64,000 bases of DNA from Clusia tigrina (lineage: Eukaryota; Arthropoda; Insecta; Diptera; Clusiidae): assembly GCA_920105625.2 (NCBI GenBank), contig CAKKTE020000328.1, positions 1,922,001 to 1,986,000 on the forward strand, given 5' to 3'. How positions within the stretch are numbered: position 1 is the first letter of the stretch; each line of letters begins with the position of its first letter. The notes under the pieces were generated by a model. It did no database searches. It was not told the origin of the DNA and worked only from the letters and a program-made list of their open reading frames with translations. This document shows, piece after piece, positions 21,520 to 32,600 of the stretch. A program made the translations under genes and the position numbers.

Positions 21520-24500
21520 TTACTGTTACAAAATTTCAAGGTCTTATGATGCTCCAGTAAAAAGTTACAAGCATTTGTATGTTGCAAACTTAGATAGATG
21601 TAGGACGTACCGTATAGAAGTAAGGGCCATTTGAAGTTTTATCAGTGTTTGATTTGGGACTCAACGGTAGCATAGCTTTGAGCGATAGCTTAAATTGACA
21701 AGAGGCTCGAGTACTTTATTGTTACAAAATTTCAAGGTCTTATGATGCTCCAGTAAAAAGTTACAAACATTTGTATGTTGCAAACTTTGATAGGTGTAAG
21801 ACGTACCGTATAGAAGTTAGGGCCATTTGAAGTTTTATCATTGTTTGATTTGGGACTCACGGGGAGCATAGCTTTGAGCGATGGCTTAAATTGACAAGAG
21901 GCTCGAATACTTTATTGTTACAAAAGTTCAAGGTTTTATGACGCTCCAGTAAAAAGTTACAAGCATTTGTATGTTGCAAACTTTGATAGATGTAGGACGT
22001 ACCGTATAGAAGTAAGCGCCATTTGAAGTTTTATCAGTGTTTGATTTGGGACTCAAGGGTAGCATAGCTTTGAGCGATAACTTAAATTGACAAGAGGCTC
22101 GAGTATTTTATTGTTACAAAATTTCAAGGTCTTATGACGCTCCAGTAAAAAGTTACAAGCATTTGTATGTTGCAAACTTTGATAGGTGTAGGACGTACCG
22201 TATAGAAGTTAGGGCCATTTGAAGTTTTATCATTGTTTCATTTGGGACTCAAGGGTAGCATAGCTTTGAGCGATGGCTTAAATTGACAAGAGGCTTGAGT
22301 ACTTTATTGTTACAAAATTTGAAGGTTTTATGACGCACCAGTAAAAAGTTACAAGCATTTGCATGTTGCAAATTTTGATAGGTGTAGGACGTACGGTAAA
22401 GAAGTTAGGGCCATTTGAAGTTTTATCAGTGTTTGATTTGGGACTCAAGGGTAGCATAGCTTTGAGCGATAACTTAAATTGACAAGATTCTCGAGTACTT
22501 TACTGTTAAAAAATTTCAAGGTTTTATGACGCTCCAGTAAAAAGTTACAAGCTTTTGTATGTTGCAAACTTAGATAGGTGTAGGACGTACCGTATAGAAC
22601 TAAGGGCCATTTGAAGTTTTATCAGTGTTTGATTTGGGACTCAAGGCTAGCATAGCGTTGAGCGATAACTTAAATTGACAAGAGGCTCTCGTACTTTATT
22701 GTTACAAAATTTCAAGGTTTTATGACGCTCCAGTAAAAAGTTACAAGCATTTGTATGGTGCAAACGTTGATAGGTATAGGACGTACAGTATAGAAGTTAG
22801 GGCCATTTGAAGTTTTATCAGTGTTTGATTTGGGAGTCAACGGTAGCATAGCTTTCAGCGATAGCTTAAATTGACAAGAGGCTCGAGTACTTTATTGTTA
22901 CAAAATTTCAAGGTCTTATGATGCTCCAGTAAAAAGTTACAAGCATTTGTATGTTGCAAACTTTGATAGGTGTAGGACGTACCGTATAGAAGTTAGGGCC
23001 ATTTGAAGTTTTATCAGTGTTTGATTTGGGACTCAACGGTAGCATAGCTTTGAGCGATAGCTTAAATTGACAAGAGGCTCGAATACTTTATTGTTTCAAA
23101 AGTTCAAGGTTTTATGACGCTCCAGTAAAAAGTTACAAGCATTTGTATGTTGCAAACTTTGATAGGTGTAGGACGTACCGTATATAAGTAAGCGCCATTT
23201 GAAGTTTTATCAGTGTTTGACTTGGGACTCAAGGGTAGCATAGCTTTGAGCGATAACTTAAATTGACAAGAGGCTCGAGTATTTTATTGTTACAAAATTT
23301 CAAGGTCTTATGACGCTCCAGTAAAAAGTTACAAGCATTTGTATGTTGCAAACTTTGATAGGTGTAGGACGTACCGTATAGAAGTTAGGGCCATTTGAAG
23401 TTTTATCATTGTTTCATTTGGGACTCAAGGGTAGCATAGCTTTGAGCGATGGCTTAAATTGACAAGAGGCTTGAGTAATTTATTGTTACAAAATTTGAAG
23501 GTTTTATGACGCACCAGTAAAAAGTTACAAGCATTTGTATGTTGCAAATTTTGATAGGTGTAGGACGTACGGTAAAGAAGTTAGGGCCATTTGAAGTTTT
23601 ATCAGTGTTTGATTTGGGACTCAAGGGTAGCATAGCTTTGAGCGATAACTTAAATTGACAAGATTCTCGAGTACTTTACTGTTAAAAAATTTCAAGGTTT
23701 TATGACGCTCCAGTAAAAAGTTACAAGCTTTTGTATGTTGCAAACTTAGATAGGTGTAGGACGTACCGTATAGAACTAAGGGCCATTTGAAGTTTTATCA
23801 GTGTTTGATTTGGGACTCAAGGCTAGCATAGCTTTGAGCGATAACTTAAATTGACAAGATTCTCGAGTACTTTACTGTTAAAAAATTTCAAGGTTTTATG
23901 ACGCTCCAGTAAAAAGTTACAAGCATTTGTATGTTGTAAATTTTGATAGGTGTAGGACGTACGGTAAAGAAGTTAGGGCCATTTGAAGTTTTATCAGTGT
24001 TTGATTTGGGACTCAAGGGTAGCATAGCTTTGAGCGATAACTTAAATTGACAAGATTCTCGAGTACTTTACTGTTAAAAAATTTCAAGGTTTTATGACGC
24101 TCCAGTAAAAAGTTACAAGCTTTTGTATGTTGCAAACTTAGATAGGTGTATGACGTACCATATAGAACTAAGGGCCATTTGAAGTTTTATCAGTGTTTGA
24201 TTTGGGACTCAAGGCTAGCATAGCTTTGAGCGATAACTTAAATTGACAAGAGGCTCTCGTACTTTATTGTTACAAAATTTCAAGGTTTTATGACGCTCCA
24301 GTAAAAAGTTACAAGCATTTGTATGGTGCAAACGTTGATAGGTATAGGACGTACCGTATATAAGTTAGGGCCATTTGAAGTTTTATCAGTGTTTGATTTG
24401 GGAGTCAACGGTAGCATAGCTTTGAGCGATAACTTAAATTGACAAGATTCTCGAGTACTTTACTGTTAAAAAATTTCAAGGTTTTATGACGCTCCAGTAA

Positions 24501-25255
24501 AAAGTTACAAGCATTTGTATGTTGTAAACTTAGATAAGTGTAGGACGTACCGTATAGAAGTAAGGGCCATTTGAAGTTTTATCAGTGTTTGATTTGGGAC
24601 TCAAGGCTAGCATAGCTTTGAGCGATAACTTAAATTGACAAGAGGCTCTCGTACTTTATTGTTACAAAATTTCAAGGTTTTATGACGCTCCAGTAAAAAG
24701 TTACAAGCATTTGTATGTTGCAAACTTTGATAGGTGTAGGACGTACCGTATGGAAGTTAGGGCCATTTGAAGTTTTATCATTGTTTGATTTGGGACTCAA
24801 GGGTAGCAAAGCTTTGAGCGATGGCTTAAATTGACAAGAGACTCGAATACTTTATTGTTACAAAAGTTCAAGGTTTTATGACGCTCCAGTAAAAAGTTAC
24901 AAGCATTTGTATGTTGCAAACTTTGATAGGTGTAGGACGTACCGTATAGAAGTAAGCGCCATTTGAAGTTTTATCAGTGTCTGATTTGGGACTCAAGGGT
25001 AGCATAGCTTTGAGCGATAACTTAAATTGACAAGATTCTCGAGTACTTTACTGTTAAAAAATTTCAAGGTTTTATGACGCTCCAGTAAAAAGTTACAAGC
25101 ATTTGTATGTTGCAAACTTAGAAAGGTGTAGGACGTACCGTATAGAAGTAAGGGCCATTTAAAGTTTTATCAGTGTTTGATTTGGGACTCAAGGCTAGCA
25201 TAGTTTTGAGCGATAACTTAAATTGACAAGAGGCTCGAGTACTTTATTGTTACAA

Positions 25256-26991
25256 AATTTCAAGGTTTCATTACGCTCCAGTAAAAAGTTACAAGCATTT
25301 GTATGTTGCAAACTTTGAAAGGTGTAGAACTTACCGTAAAGAAGTTAGGGCCATTTGAAGTTTTATCATTGTTTGATTTGGGACTCAAGGGTAGCATAGC
25401 TTTGAGCGATGGCTTAAATTGACAAGAGGCTCGAATACTTTATTGTTACAAAAGTTCAAGGTTTTATGACGCTCCAGTAAAAAGTTACAAGCATTTGTAT
25501 GTTGCAAACTTTGATAGATGTAGGACGTACCGTATAGAAGTAAGCGCCATTTGAAGTTTTATCAGTGTTTGATTTGGGACTCAAGGGTAGCATAGCTTTG
25601 AGCGATAACTTAAATTGACAAGAGGCTCGAGTATTTTATTGTTACAAAATTTCAAGGTCTTATGACGCTCCAGTAAAAAGTTACAAGCATTTGTATGTTG
25701 CAAACTTTGATAGGTGTAGGACGTACCGTATAGAAGTTAGGGCCATTTGAAGTTGTATCATTGTTTCATTTGGGACACAAGGGTAGCATAGCTTTGAGCG
25801 ATGGCTTAAATTGACAAGAGGCTTGAGTACTTTATTGTTACAAAATTTGAAGGTTTTATGACGCACCAGTAAAAAGTTACAAGCATTTGTATGTTGCAAA
25901 TTTTGATAGGTGTAGGACGTACGGTAAAGAAGTTAGGGCCATTTGAAGTTTTATCAGTGTTTGATTTGGGACTCAAGGGTAGCATAGCTTTGAGCGATAA
26001 CTTAAATTGACAAGATTCTCGAGTACTTTACTGTTAAAAAATTTCAAGGTTTTATGACGCTCCAGTAAAAAGTTACAAGCATTTGTATGTTGCAAACTTA
26101 GATAGGTGTAGGACGTACCGTATAGAAGTAAGGGCCATTTGAAGTTTTATCAGTGTTTGATTTGGGACTCAAGGCTAGCATAGCTTTGAGCGATAACTTA
26201 AATTGACAAGAGGCTCTCGTACTTTATTGTTACAAAATTTCAAGGTTTTATGACGCTCCAGTAAAAAGTTACAAGCATTTGTATGGTGCAACGTTGATAG
26301 GTATAGGACGTTCTGTATAGAAGTTAGGGCCATTTGAAGTTTTATCAGTGTTTGATTTGGGAGTCAACGGTAGCATAGCTTTGAGCGATAGCTTAAATTG
26401 ACAAGAGGCTCGAGTACTTTATTGTTACAAAATTTCAAGTTCTTATGATGCTCCAGTAAAAAGTTACAAGCATTTGTATGTGGCAAACTTTGATAGGTGT
26501 AGGACGTACCGTATAGAAGTTAGGGCCATTTGAAGTTTTATCATTGTTTGATTTGGGACTCAAGGGTAGCAAAGCTTTGAGCGGTGGCTTAAATTGACAA
26601 GAGGCTCGAATACTTTATAGTTACAAAAGTTCAAGGTTTTATGACGCTCCAGTAAAAAGTTACAAGCATTTGTATGTTGCAAACTTTGATAGGTGTAGGA
26701 CGTACCGTATAGAAGTAAGCGCCATTTGAAGTTTTATCAGTGTTTGATTTGGGACTCAAGGGTAGCATAGCTTTGAGCGATAACTTAAATTGACAAGATT
26801 CTCGAGTACTTTACTGTTACAAAATTTCAAGGTCTTATGATGCTCCAGTAAAAAGTTACAAGCATTTGTATGTTGCAAACTTAGATAGATGTAGGACGTA
26901 CCGTATAGAAGTAAGGGCCATTTGAAGTTTTATCAGTGTTTGATTTGGGACTCAACGGTAGCATAGCTTTGAGCGATAGCTTAAATTGACA
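25256..26991 (+). repeat. long-range duplicate of 19965-21700 (offset 5291)
   Basis: The variants of 19965-21700 are repeated in order here at 27 monomers minus 1 bp. Shared rare states include GAAGTTGTATCATTG with GGGACACAAGG, GGACGTTCTGTATAG, TTCAAGTTCTTATGATGC and TTTATAGTTACAAAAG. The block immediately before it (about 24660-25255) instead resembles 17215-17815, so the region is a mosaic of two source blocks. Confidence 0.85.
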
Positions 26992-27553
26992 AGAGGCTCG
27001 AATACTTTATTGTTACAAAAGTTCAAGGTTTTATGACGCTCCAGTAAAAAGTTACAAGCATTTGTATGTTGCAAACTTTGATAGGTGTAGGACGTACCGT
27101 ATAGAAGTTAGGGCCATTTGAAGATTTATCAGTGTTTGATTTGGGACTCAAGGGTAGCATAGCTTTGAGCGATAACTTAAATTGACAAGATTCTCGAGTA
27201 CTTTACTGTTACAAAATTTCAAGGTCTTATGATGCTCCAGTAAAAAGTTACAAGCATTTGTATGTTGCAAACTTAGATAGATGTAGGACGTACCGTATAG
27301 AAGTAAGGGCCATTTGAAGTTTTATCAGTGTTTGATTTGGGACTCAACGGTAGCATAGCTTTGAGCGATAGCTTAAATTGACAAGAGGCTCGAATACTTT
27401 ATTGTTACAAAAGTTCAAGGTTTTATGACGCTCCAGTAAAAAGTTACAAGCATTTGTATGTTGCAAACTTTGATAGGTGTAGGACGTACCGTATAGAAGT
27501 TAGGGCCATTTGAAGATTTATCAGTGTTTGATTTGGGACTCAAGGGTAGCATA
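26770..27553 (+). repeat. dimer tandem duplication, period 392 bp
   Basis: The order AAGATTCTCGAG...TGTTACAAAATTTC, then CAACGGTAGC with CTCGAATAC, then GAAGATTTATCAG appears twice, 392 bp (2x196) apart: TGACAAGATT at 26791 and 27183. It lies at the right border of domain 2, next to the domain-3-type island. Confidence 0.85.
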
Positions 27554-27639
27554 GCTTTGAGCGATAGCTTAAATTGACAAGAGGCTCGAGTACTTTATTG
27601 TTACAAAATTTCAAGGTCTTATGACGCTCCAGTAAAAAG

Positions 27640-28792
27640 TTACAAGCATTTGTGTGTTGCAAACTTTGATAGGTGTAGGACGTACCGTATCGAAGTTAGG
27701 GCCATTTGAAGTTTTATCAGTGTTTGATTTGGGACTCAAGGGTAGCATAGCCTTGAGCGATAACTTAAATTGACAAGCGGCTTGAGTACTTTATTGTTAC
27801 AAAATTTGAAGGTTTTATGACGCACCAGTAAAAAGTTACAAGCATTTGTATGTTGCAAATTTTGATAGGTGTAGGACGTACGGTATAGAAGTTAGGGCCA
27901 TTTGAAGTTTTATCAGTGTTTGATTTGGGACTCAAGGGTAGCATAGCTTTGAGCGATAACTTAAATTGACAAGATGCTCGAGTACTTTACTGTTAAAAAA
28001 TTTCAAGGTTTTATGACGCTCCAGTAAAAACTTACAAGCATTTGTATGTTGCAAACTTTGATAGGTGTAGGTCGTACTGTCTAGAAGTTAGGGCCATTTG
28101 AAGTTTCATCAGTGTTTGATTTGGGACTCAAGGGTAGCATAGCTTTGAGCGATAGCTTAAATTGACAAGAGGCTCAAGTACTTTATTGTTACAAATTTCA
28201 AGGTTTTATGACGCTCCAGTAAAAAGTTACAAGCATTTGTATGTTGCAAACTTTGATAGGTGTAGGACGTACCGTATATAAGTAAGCGCCATTTGAAGTT
28301 TTATCAGTGTTTGATGTGGGACTCAAGGGTAGCATAGCTTTGAGCGATAACTTAAATTGACAAGATGCTCGAGTACTTTACTGTTAAAAAATTTCAAGGT
28401 TTTATGACGCTCCAGTAAAAAGTTACAAGCATTTGTATGTTGCAAACTTTTATAGGTGTAGGTCGTACTGTCTAGAAGTTAGGGCCATTTGAAGGTTTAT
28501 CAGTGTTTGATTTGGGACTCAAGGGTAGCATAGCTTTGAGCGATAGCTTAAATTGACAAGAGGCTCGAGTACTTTATTGGTACAAAATTTCAAGGTTTCA
28601 TGACGCTCCAGTTAAAAGTTACAAGCATTTGTATGTTGCAAACTTTGAAAAGTGTAGAACGTACCGTATAGAAGTTAGGGCCATTTGAAGTTTTATCAGT
28701 GTGTGATTTGGGACTCAAGGGTAGCATAGCTTTGAGCGATAGCTTAAATTGACAAGAGGCTCGAGTACTTTATTTTTACAAAATTTCAAGGT
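27640..28792 (+). repeat. island of domain-3-type monomers inside domain 2 (forward)
   Basis: This block matches 39050-40202 at a constant offset of 11410 (CGAAGTTAGG 27691/39101; CTTACAAGC near 28031/39441; GTCGTACTGT 28071/39481). Shared rare marks are CAAGCGGCTTGAG, CTGTCTAGAAG, TTGTTACAAATTTC with its 2-bp loss, and GTTTGATGTGGGAC. These are the monomer types of the right-hand domain, otherwise absent left of about 38.7 kb. The island ends at the inversion junction at 28792/28793. Confidence 0.88.
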
Positions 28793-28830
28793 CATAAAAC
28801 CTAAAAAATTTTTTAACAGTAAAGTACTCG
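28770..28830. repeat. fold-back junction of the inversion
   Basis: Forward ACAAAATTTCAAGG runs into ATAAAACCTAAAAAATTTTT, close to the reverse complement of the same monomer region. An unusual AAAAAATTTTTT appears where the regular monomer would give TTGAAATTTTTT. The result is a near-perfect inverted repeat with almost no spacer, with arms of several hundred bp (left 27.9-28.79 kb, right 28.79-29.6 kb). Confidence 0.8.
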
Positions 28831-29615
28831 AGCATCTTGTCAATTTAAGTTATCGCTCAAAGCTATGCTACCCTTGAGTCCCACATCAAACACTGATAAA
28901 ACTTCAAATGGCGCTTACTTCTATACGGTACGTCCTACACCTATCAAAGTTTGCAACATACAAATGCTTGTAACTTTTTACTGGAGCGTCATAAAACCTT
29001 GAAATTTGTAACAATAAAGTACTTGAGCCTCTTGTCAATTTAAGCTATCGCTCAAAGCTATGCTACCCTTGAGTCCAAAATCAAACACTGATAAAACTTC
29101 AAATGGCCCTAACTTCTAGACAGTACGACCTACACCTATCAAAGTTTGCAACATACAAATGCTTGTAAGTTTTTACTGGAGCGTCATAAAACCTTGAAAT
29201 TTTTTAACAGTAAAGTACTCGAGCATCTTGTCAATTTAAGTTATCGCTCAAGGCTATGCTACCCTTGAGTCCCAAATCAAACACTGATAAAACTTCAAAT
29301 GGCCCTAACTTCGATACGGTACGTTCTACACTTATCAAAGTTTGCAACATACAAATGCTTGTAACTTTTTACTGGAGCTTCATAAAACCTTGAAATTTTG
29401 TAACAATAAAGTACTCGAGCCTCTTGTCAATTTAAGCTATCGCTCAAAGCTACGCTACCCTTGAGTCCCAAATCAAACACTGATAAAACTTCAAATGGCC
29501 ATAACTTCTATACGGTGCGTCCTACACCTATCAAAGTTTGCAACATACAAATGCTTATAACTTTTCAGTGGAGCTTCATAAAACCTTGAAATTTTGTAAC
29601 AATAAAGTACTTGAC
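28793..29615 (-). repeat. inverted satellite block, about 4.2 monomers
   Basis: The only antisense satellite in the window. The phase mark appears as its reverse complement GCTCAAA/GCTCAAG at 28855, 29050, 29246 and 29442, spaced 195-196 bp. Read on the minus strand, the variant order is: CACTGAAAAGTTATAAGC with CGCACC and TTATGGCC; then GGTAGCGTAGC; then ATCGAAG with GCCTTGAGCG; then GTCGTACTGTC; then TGATGTGGG with AAGATGCTCG. This matches domain 3 around 38840-39790, minus one monomer. The left junction is at monomer position ...TTCAAGGTC|ATAAAACC..., so both arms turn back at nearly the same phase. The right junction (about 29612-29619, GTACTTGACCAAGGCTCC) is not palindromic. Confidence 0.93.
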
Positions 29616-29618
29616 CAA

Positions 29619-32600
29619 GGCTCCAGTAAAAAGTTACAAGCATTTGTATGTTGCAAACTTTGATAGGTGTAGGACGTACCGTATGGAAGTTAGGGCCATT
29701 TGAAGTTTTATCATTGTTTGATTTGGGACTCAAGGGTAGCAAAGCTTTGAGCGATGGCTTAAATTGACAAGAGGCTCGAATACTTTATTGTTACAAAAGT
29801 TCAAGGTTTTATGACGCTCCAGTAAAAAGTTACAAGCATTTGTATGTTGCAAACTTTGATAGGTGTAGGACGTACCGTATAGAAGTAAGCGCCATTTGAA
29901 GTTTTATCAGTGTTTGATTTGGGACTCAAGGGTAGCATAGCTTTGAGCGATAACTTAAATTGACAAGATTCTCGAGTACTTTACTGTTAAAAAATTTCAA
30001 GGTTTTATGACGCTCCAGTAAAAAGTTACAAGCATTTGTATGTTGCAAACTTAGAAAGGTGTAGGACGTACCGTATAGAAGTAAGGGCCATTTGAAGTTT
30101 TATCAGTGTTTGATTTGGGACTCAAGGCTAGCATAGCTTTGAGCGATAACTTAAATTGACAAGAGGCTCGAGTACTTTATTGTTACAAAATTTCAAGGTT
30201 TTATGACGCTCCGGTAAAAAGTTACAAGCATTTGTATGGTGCAAACGTTGATTGGTATAGGACGTACCGTATAGAAGTTAGGACCATTTGAAGTTTTTTC
30301 AGTGTTTGATTTGGCACTCAACGGTAGCATAGCTTTGAGCGATAGCTTAAATTGACAAGAGGCTCGAGTACTTTATTGTTACAAAATTTCAAGGTCTTAT
30401 GACGCTCCAGTAAAAACTTACAAGCATTTGTGTGTTGCAAACTTTGATAGGTGTAGGACATACCGTATAGAAATTAGGGCCATTTGAAGTTTTCTCAGTG
30501 TTTGAGTTGGGAATCAACGGTAGCATAGCTTTGAGCGATAGCTTAAATTGACAAGAGGCTCGAGTACTTTATTGTTACAAAATTTCAAGGTTTCATTACG
30601 CTCCAGTAAAAAGTTACAAGCATTTGTATGTTGCAAACTTTGTAAGGTGTAGAACTTACCGTAAAGAAGTTAGGGCCATTTGAAGTTTTATCATTGTTTG
30701 ATTTGGGACTCAAGGGTAGCATAGCTTTGAGCGATGGCTTAAATTTACAAGAGGCTCGAATACTTTATTGTTACAAAAGTTCAAGGTTTTATGACGCTCC
30801 AGTAAAAAGTTACAAGCATTTGTATGTTGCAAACTTTGATAGATGTAGGACGTACCGTATAGAAGTAAGCGCCATTTGAAGTTTTATCAGTGTTTGATTT
30901 GGGACTCAAGGGTAGCATAGCTTTGAGCGATAACTTAAATTGACAAGAGTCTCGAGTATTTTATTGTTACAAAATTTCAAGGTCTTATGACGCTCCAGTA
31001 AAAAGTTACAAGCATTTGTATGTTGCAAACTTTGATAGGTGTAGGACGTACCGTATAGAAGTTAGGGCCATTTGAAGTTTTATCATTGTTTCATTTGGGA
31101 CACAAGGGTAGCATAGCTTTGGGCGATGGCTTAAATTGACAAGAGGCTTGAGTACTTTATTGTTACAAAATTTGAAGTTTTTATGACGCACCAGTAAAAA
31201 GTTACAATCATTTGTATGTTGCAAATTTTGATAGGTGTAGGACCTACGGTAAAGAAGTTAGGGCCATTTGAAGTTTTATCAGTGTGTGATTTGGGACTCA
31301 AGGGTAGCATAGCTTTGAGCGATAACTTAAATTGACAAGATTCTCGAGAACTTTACTGTTAAAAAATTTCAAGGTTTTATGACGCTCCAGTAAAAAGTTA
31401 CAAGCATTTGTATGTTGCAAACTTAGATAGGTGTAGGACGTACCGTATAGAAGTAAGGGCCATTTGAAGTTTTATCAGTGTTTGATTTGGGACTCAAGGC
31501 TAGCATAGCTTTGAGCGATAACTTAAATTGACAAGAGGCTCTCGTACTTTATTGTTACAAAATTTCAAGGTTTTATGACGCTCCAGTAAAAAGTTACAAG
31601 CATTTGTATGGTGCAACGTTGATAGGTATAGGACGTACCGTATAGGAGTTAGAGCCATTTGAAGTTTTATCAGTGTTTGATTTGGGAGTCAACGGTAGCA
31701 TAGCTTTGAGCGATAGCTTAAATTGACAAGAGGCTCGAGTACTTTATTGTTACAAAATTTCAAGGTCTTATGATGCTCCAGTAAAAAGTTACAAGCACTT
31801 GTATGTGGCAAGCTTTGATAGGTGTAGGACGGACGTACCGTATAGAAGTTAGGGCCATTTGAAGTTTTATCATTGTTTGATTTGGGACTCAAGGGTAGCA
31901 AAGCTTTGAGCGTTGGCTTAAATTGACAAGAGGCTCGAATACTTTATTGTTACAAAAGTTCAAGGTTTTATGACGCTCCAGTAAAAAGTTACAAGCATTT
32001 GTATGTTGCAAACTTTGATAGGTGTAGGACGTACCGTATAGAAGTAAGCGCCATTTGAAGTTTTATCAGTGTTTGATTTGGGACTCAAGGGTAGCATAGC
32101 TTTGAGCGATAACTTAAATTGACAAGATTCTCGAGTACTTTACTGTTACAAAATTTCAAGGTTTCATGACGCTCCAGTAAAAAGTTACAAGCATTTGTAT
32201 GTTGCAAACTTTGATAGGTGTAGAACTTACCGTATAGAAGTTAGGGCCATTTGAAGATTTATCAGTGTTTGATTTGGGACTCAAGGGTAGCATAGCTTTG
32301 AGCGATAGCTTAAATTGACAAGAGGCTCGAGTACTTTATTGTTACAAAATTTCAAGGTCTTATGATGCTCCAGTAAAAAGTTACAAGCATTTGTATGTTG
32401 CAAACTTTGATAGGTGTAGGACGTACCGTATAGAAGTTAGAGCCATTTGAAGTTTTATCATTGTTTGATTTGGGACTCACGGGTAGCATAGCTTTGAGCG
32501 ATGGCTTAAATTGACAAGAGGCTCGAATACTTTATTGTTACAAAAGTTCAAGGTTTTATTACGCTCCAGTAAAAAGTTACAAGCATTTGTATGTTGCAAA

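Larger units (their letters stand above)
12001..27640 (+). repeat. satellite domain 2, left part
   Basis: About 80 monomers with overlapping higher-order repeats. Recurrent marks include AAGATTCTCGAGTACTTTAC, CTCAAGGCTAGCAT (an NheI-type GCTAGC tag), GGCTCTCGTAC, GTTTCATTTGGGACACAAGG and GGGAGTCAACGGTAGC. By eye the GGCTAGC tag is seen here, in domain 1 and up to about 37390, but not further right. No gene or foreign insertion is visible in the domain. Confidence 0.88.

Noticed and set aside
29491..29742. 83-aa antisense frame crossing the right inversion junction
   Set aside because: It is a chimera of forward and inverted satellite produced by the rearrangement.
30694..30879. Forward 61-aa frame, repeated identically at 34029-34214
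   Set aside because: The identity comes from the 3335-bp block duplication, not from selection. The frame is ordinary monomer sequence where TTTACAAG replaces TTGACAAG and removes a TGA stop.
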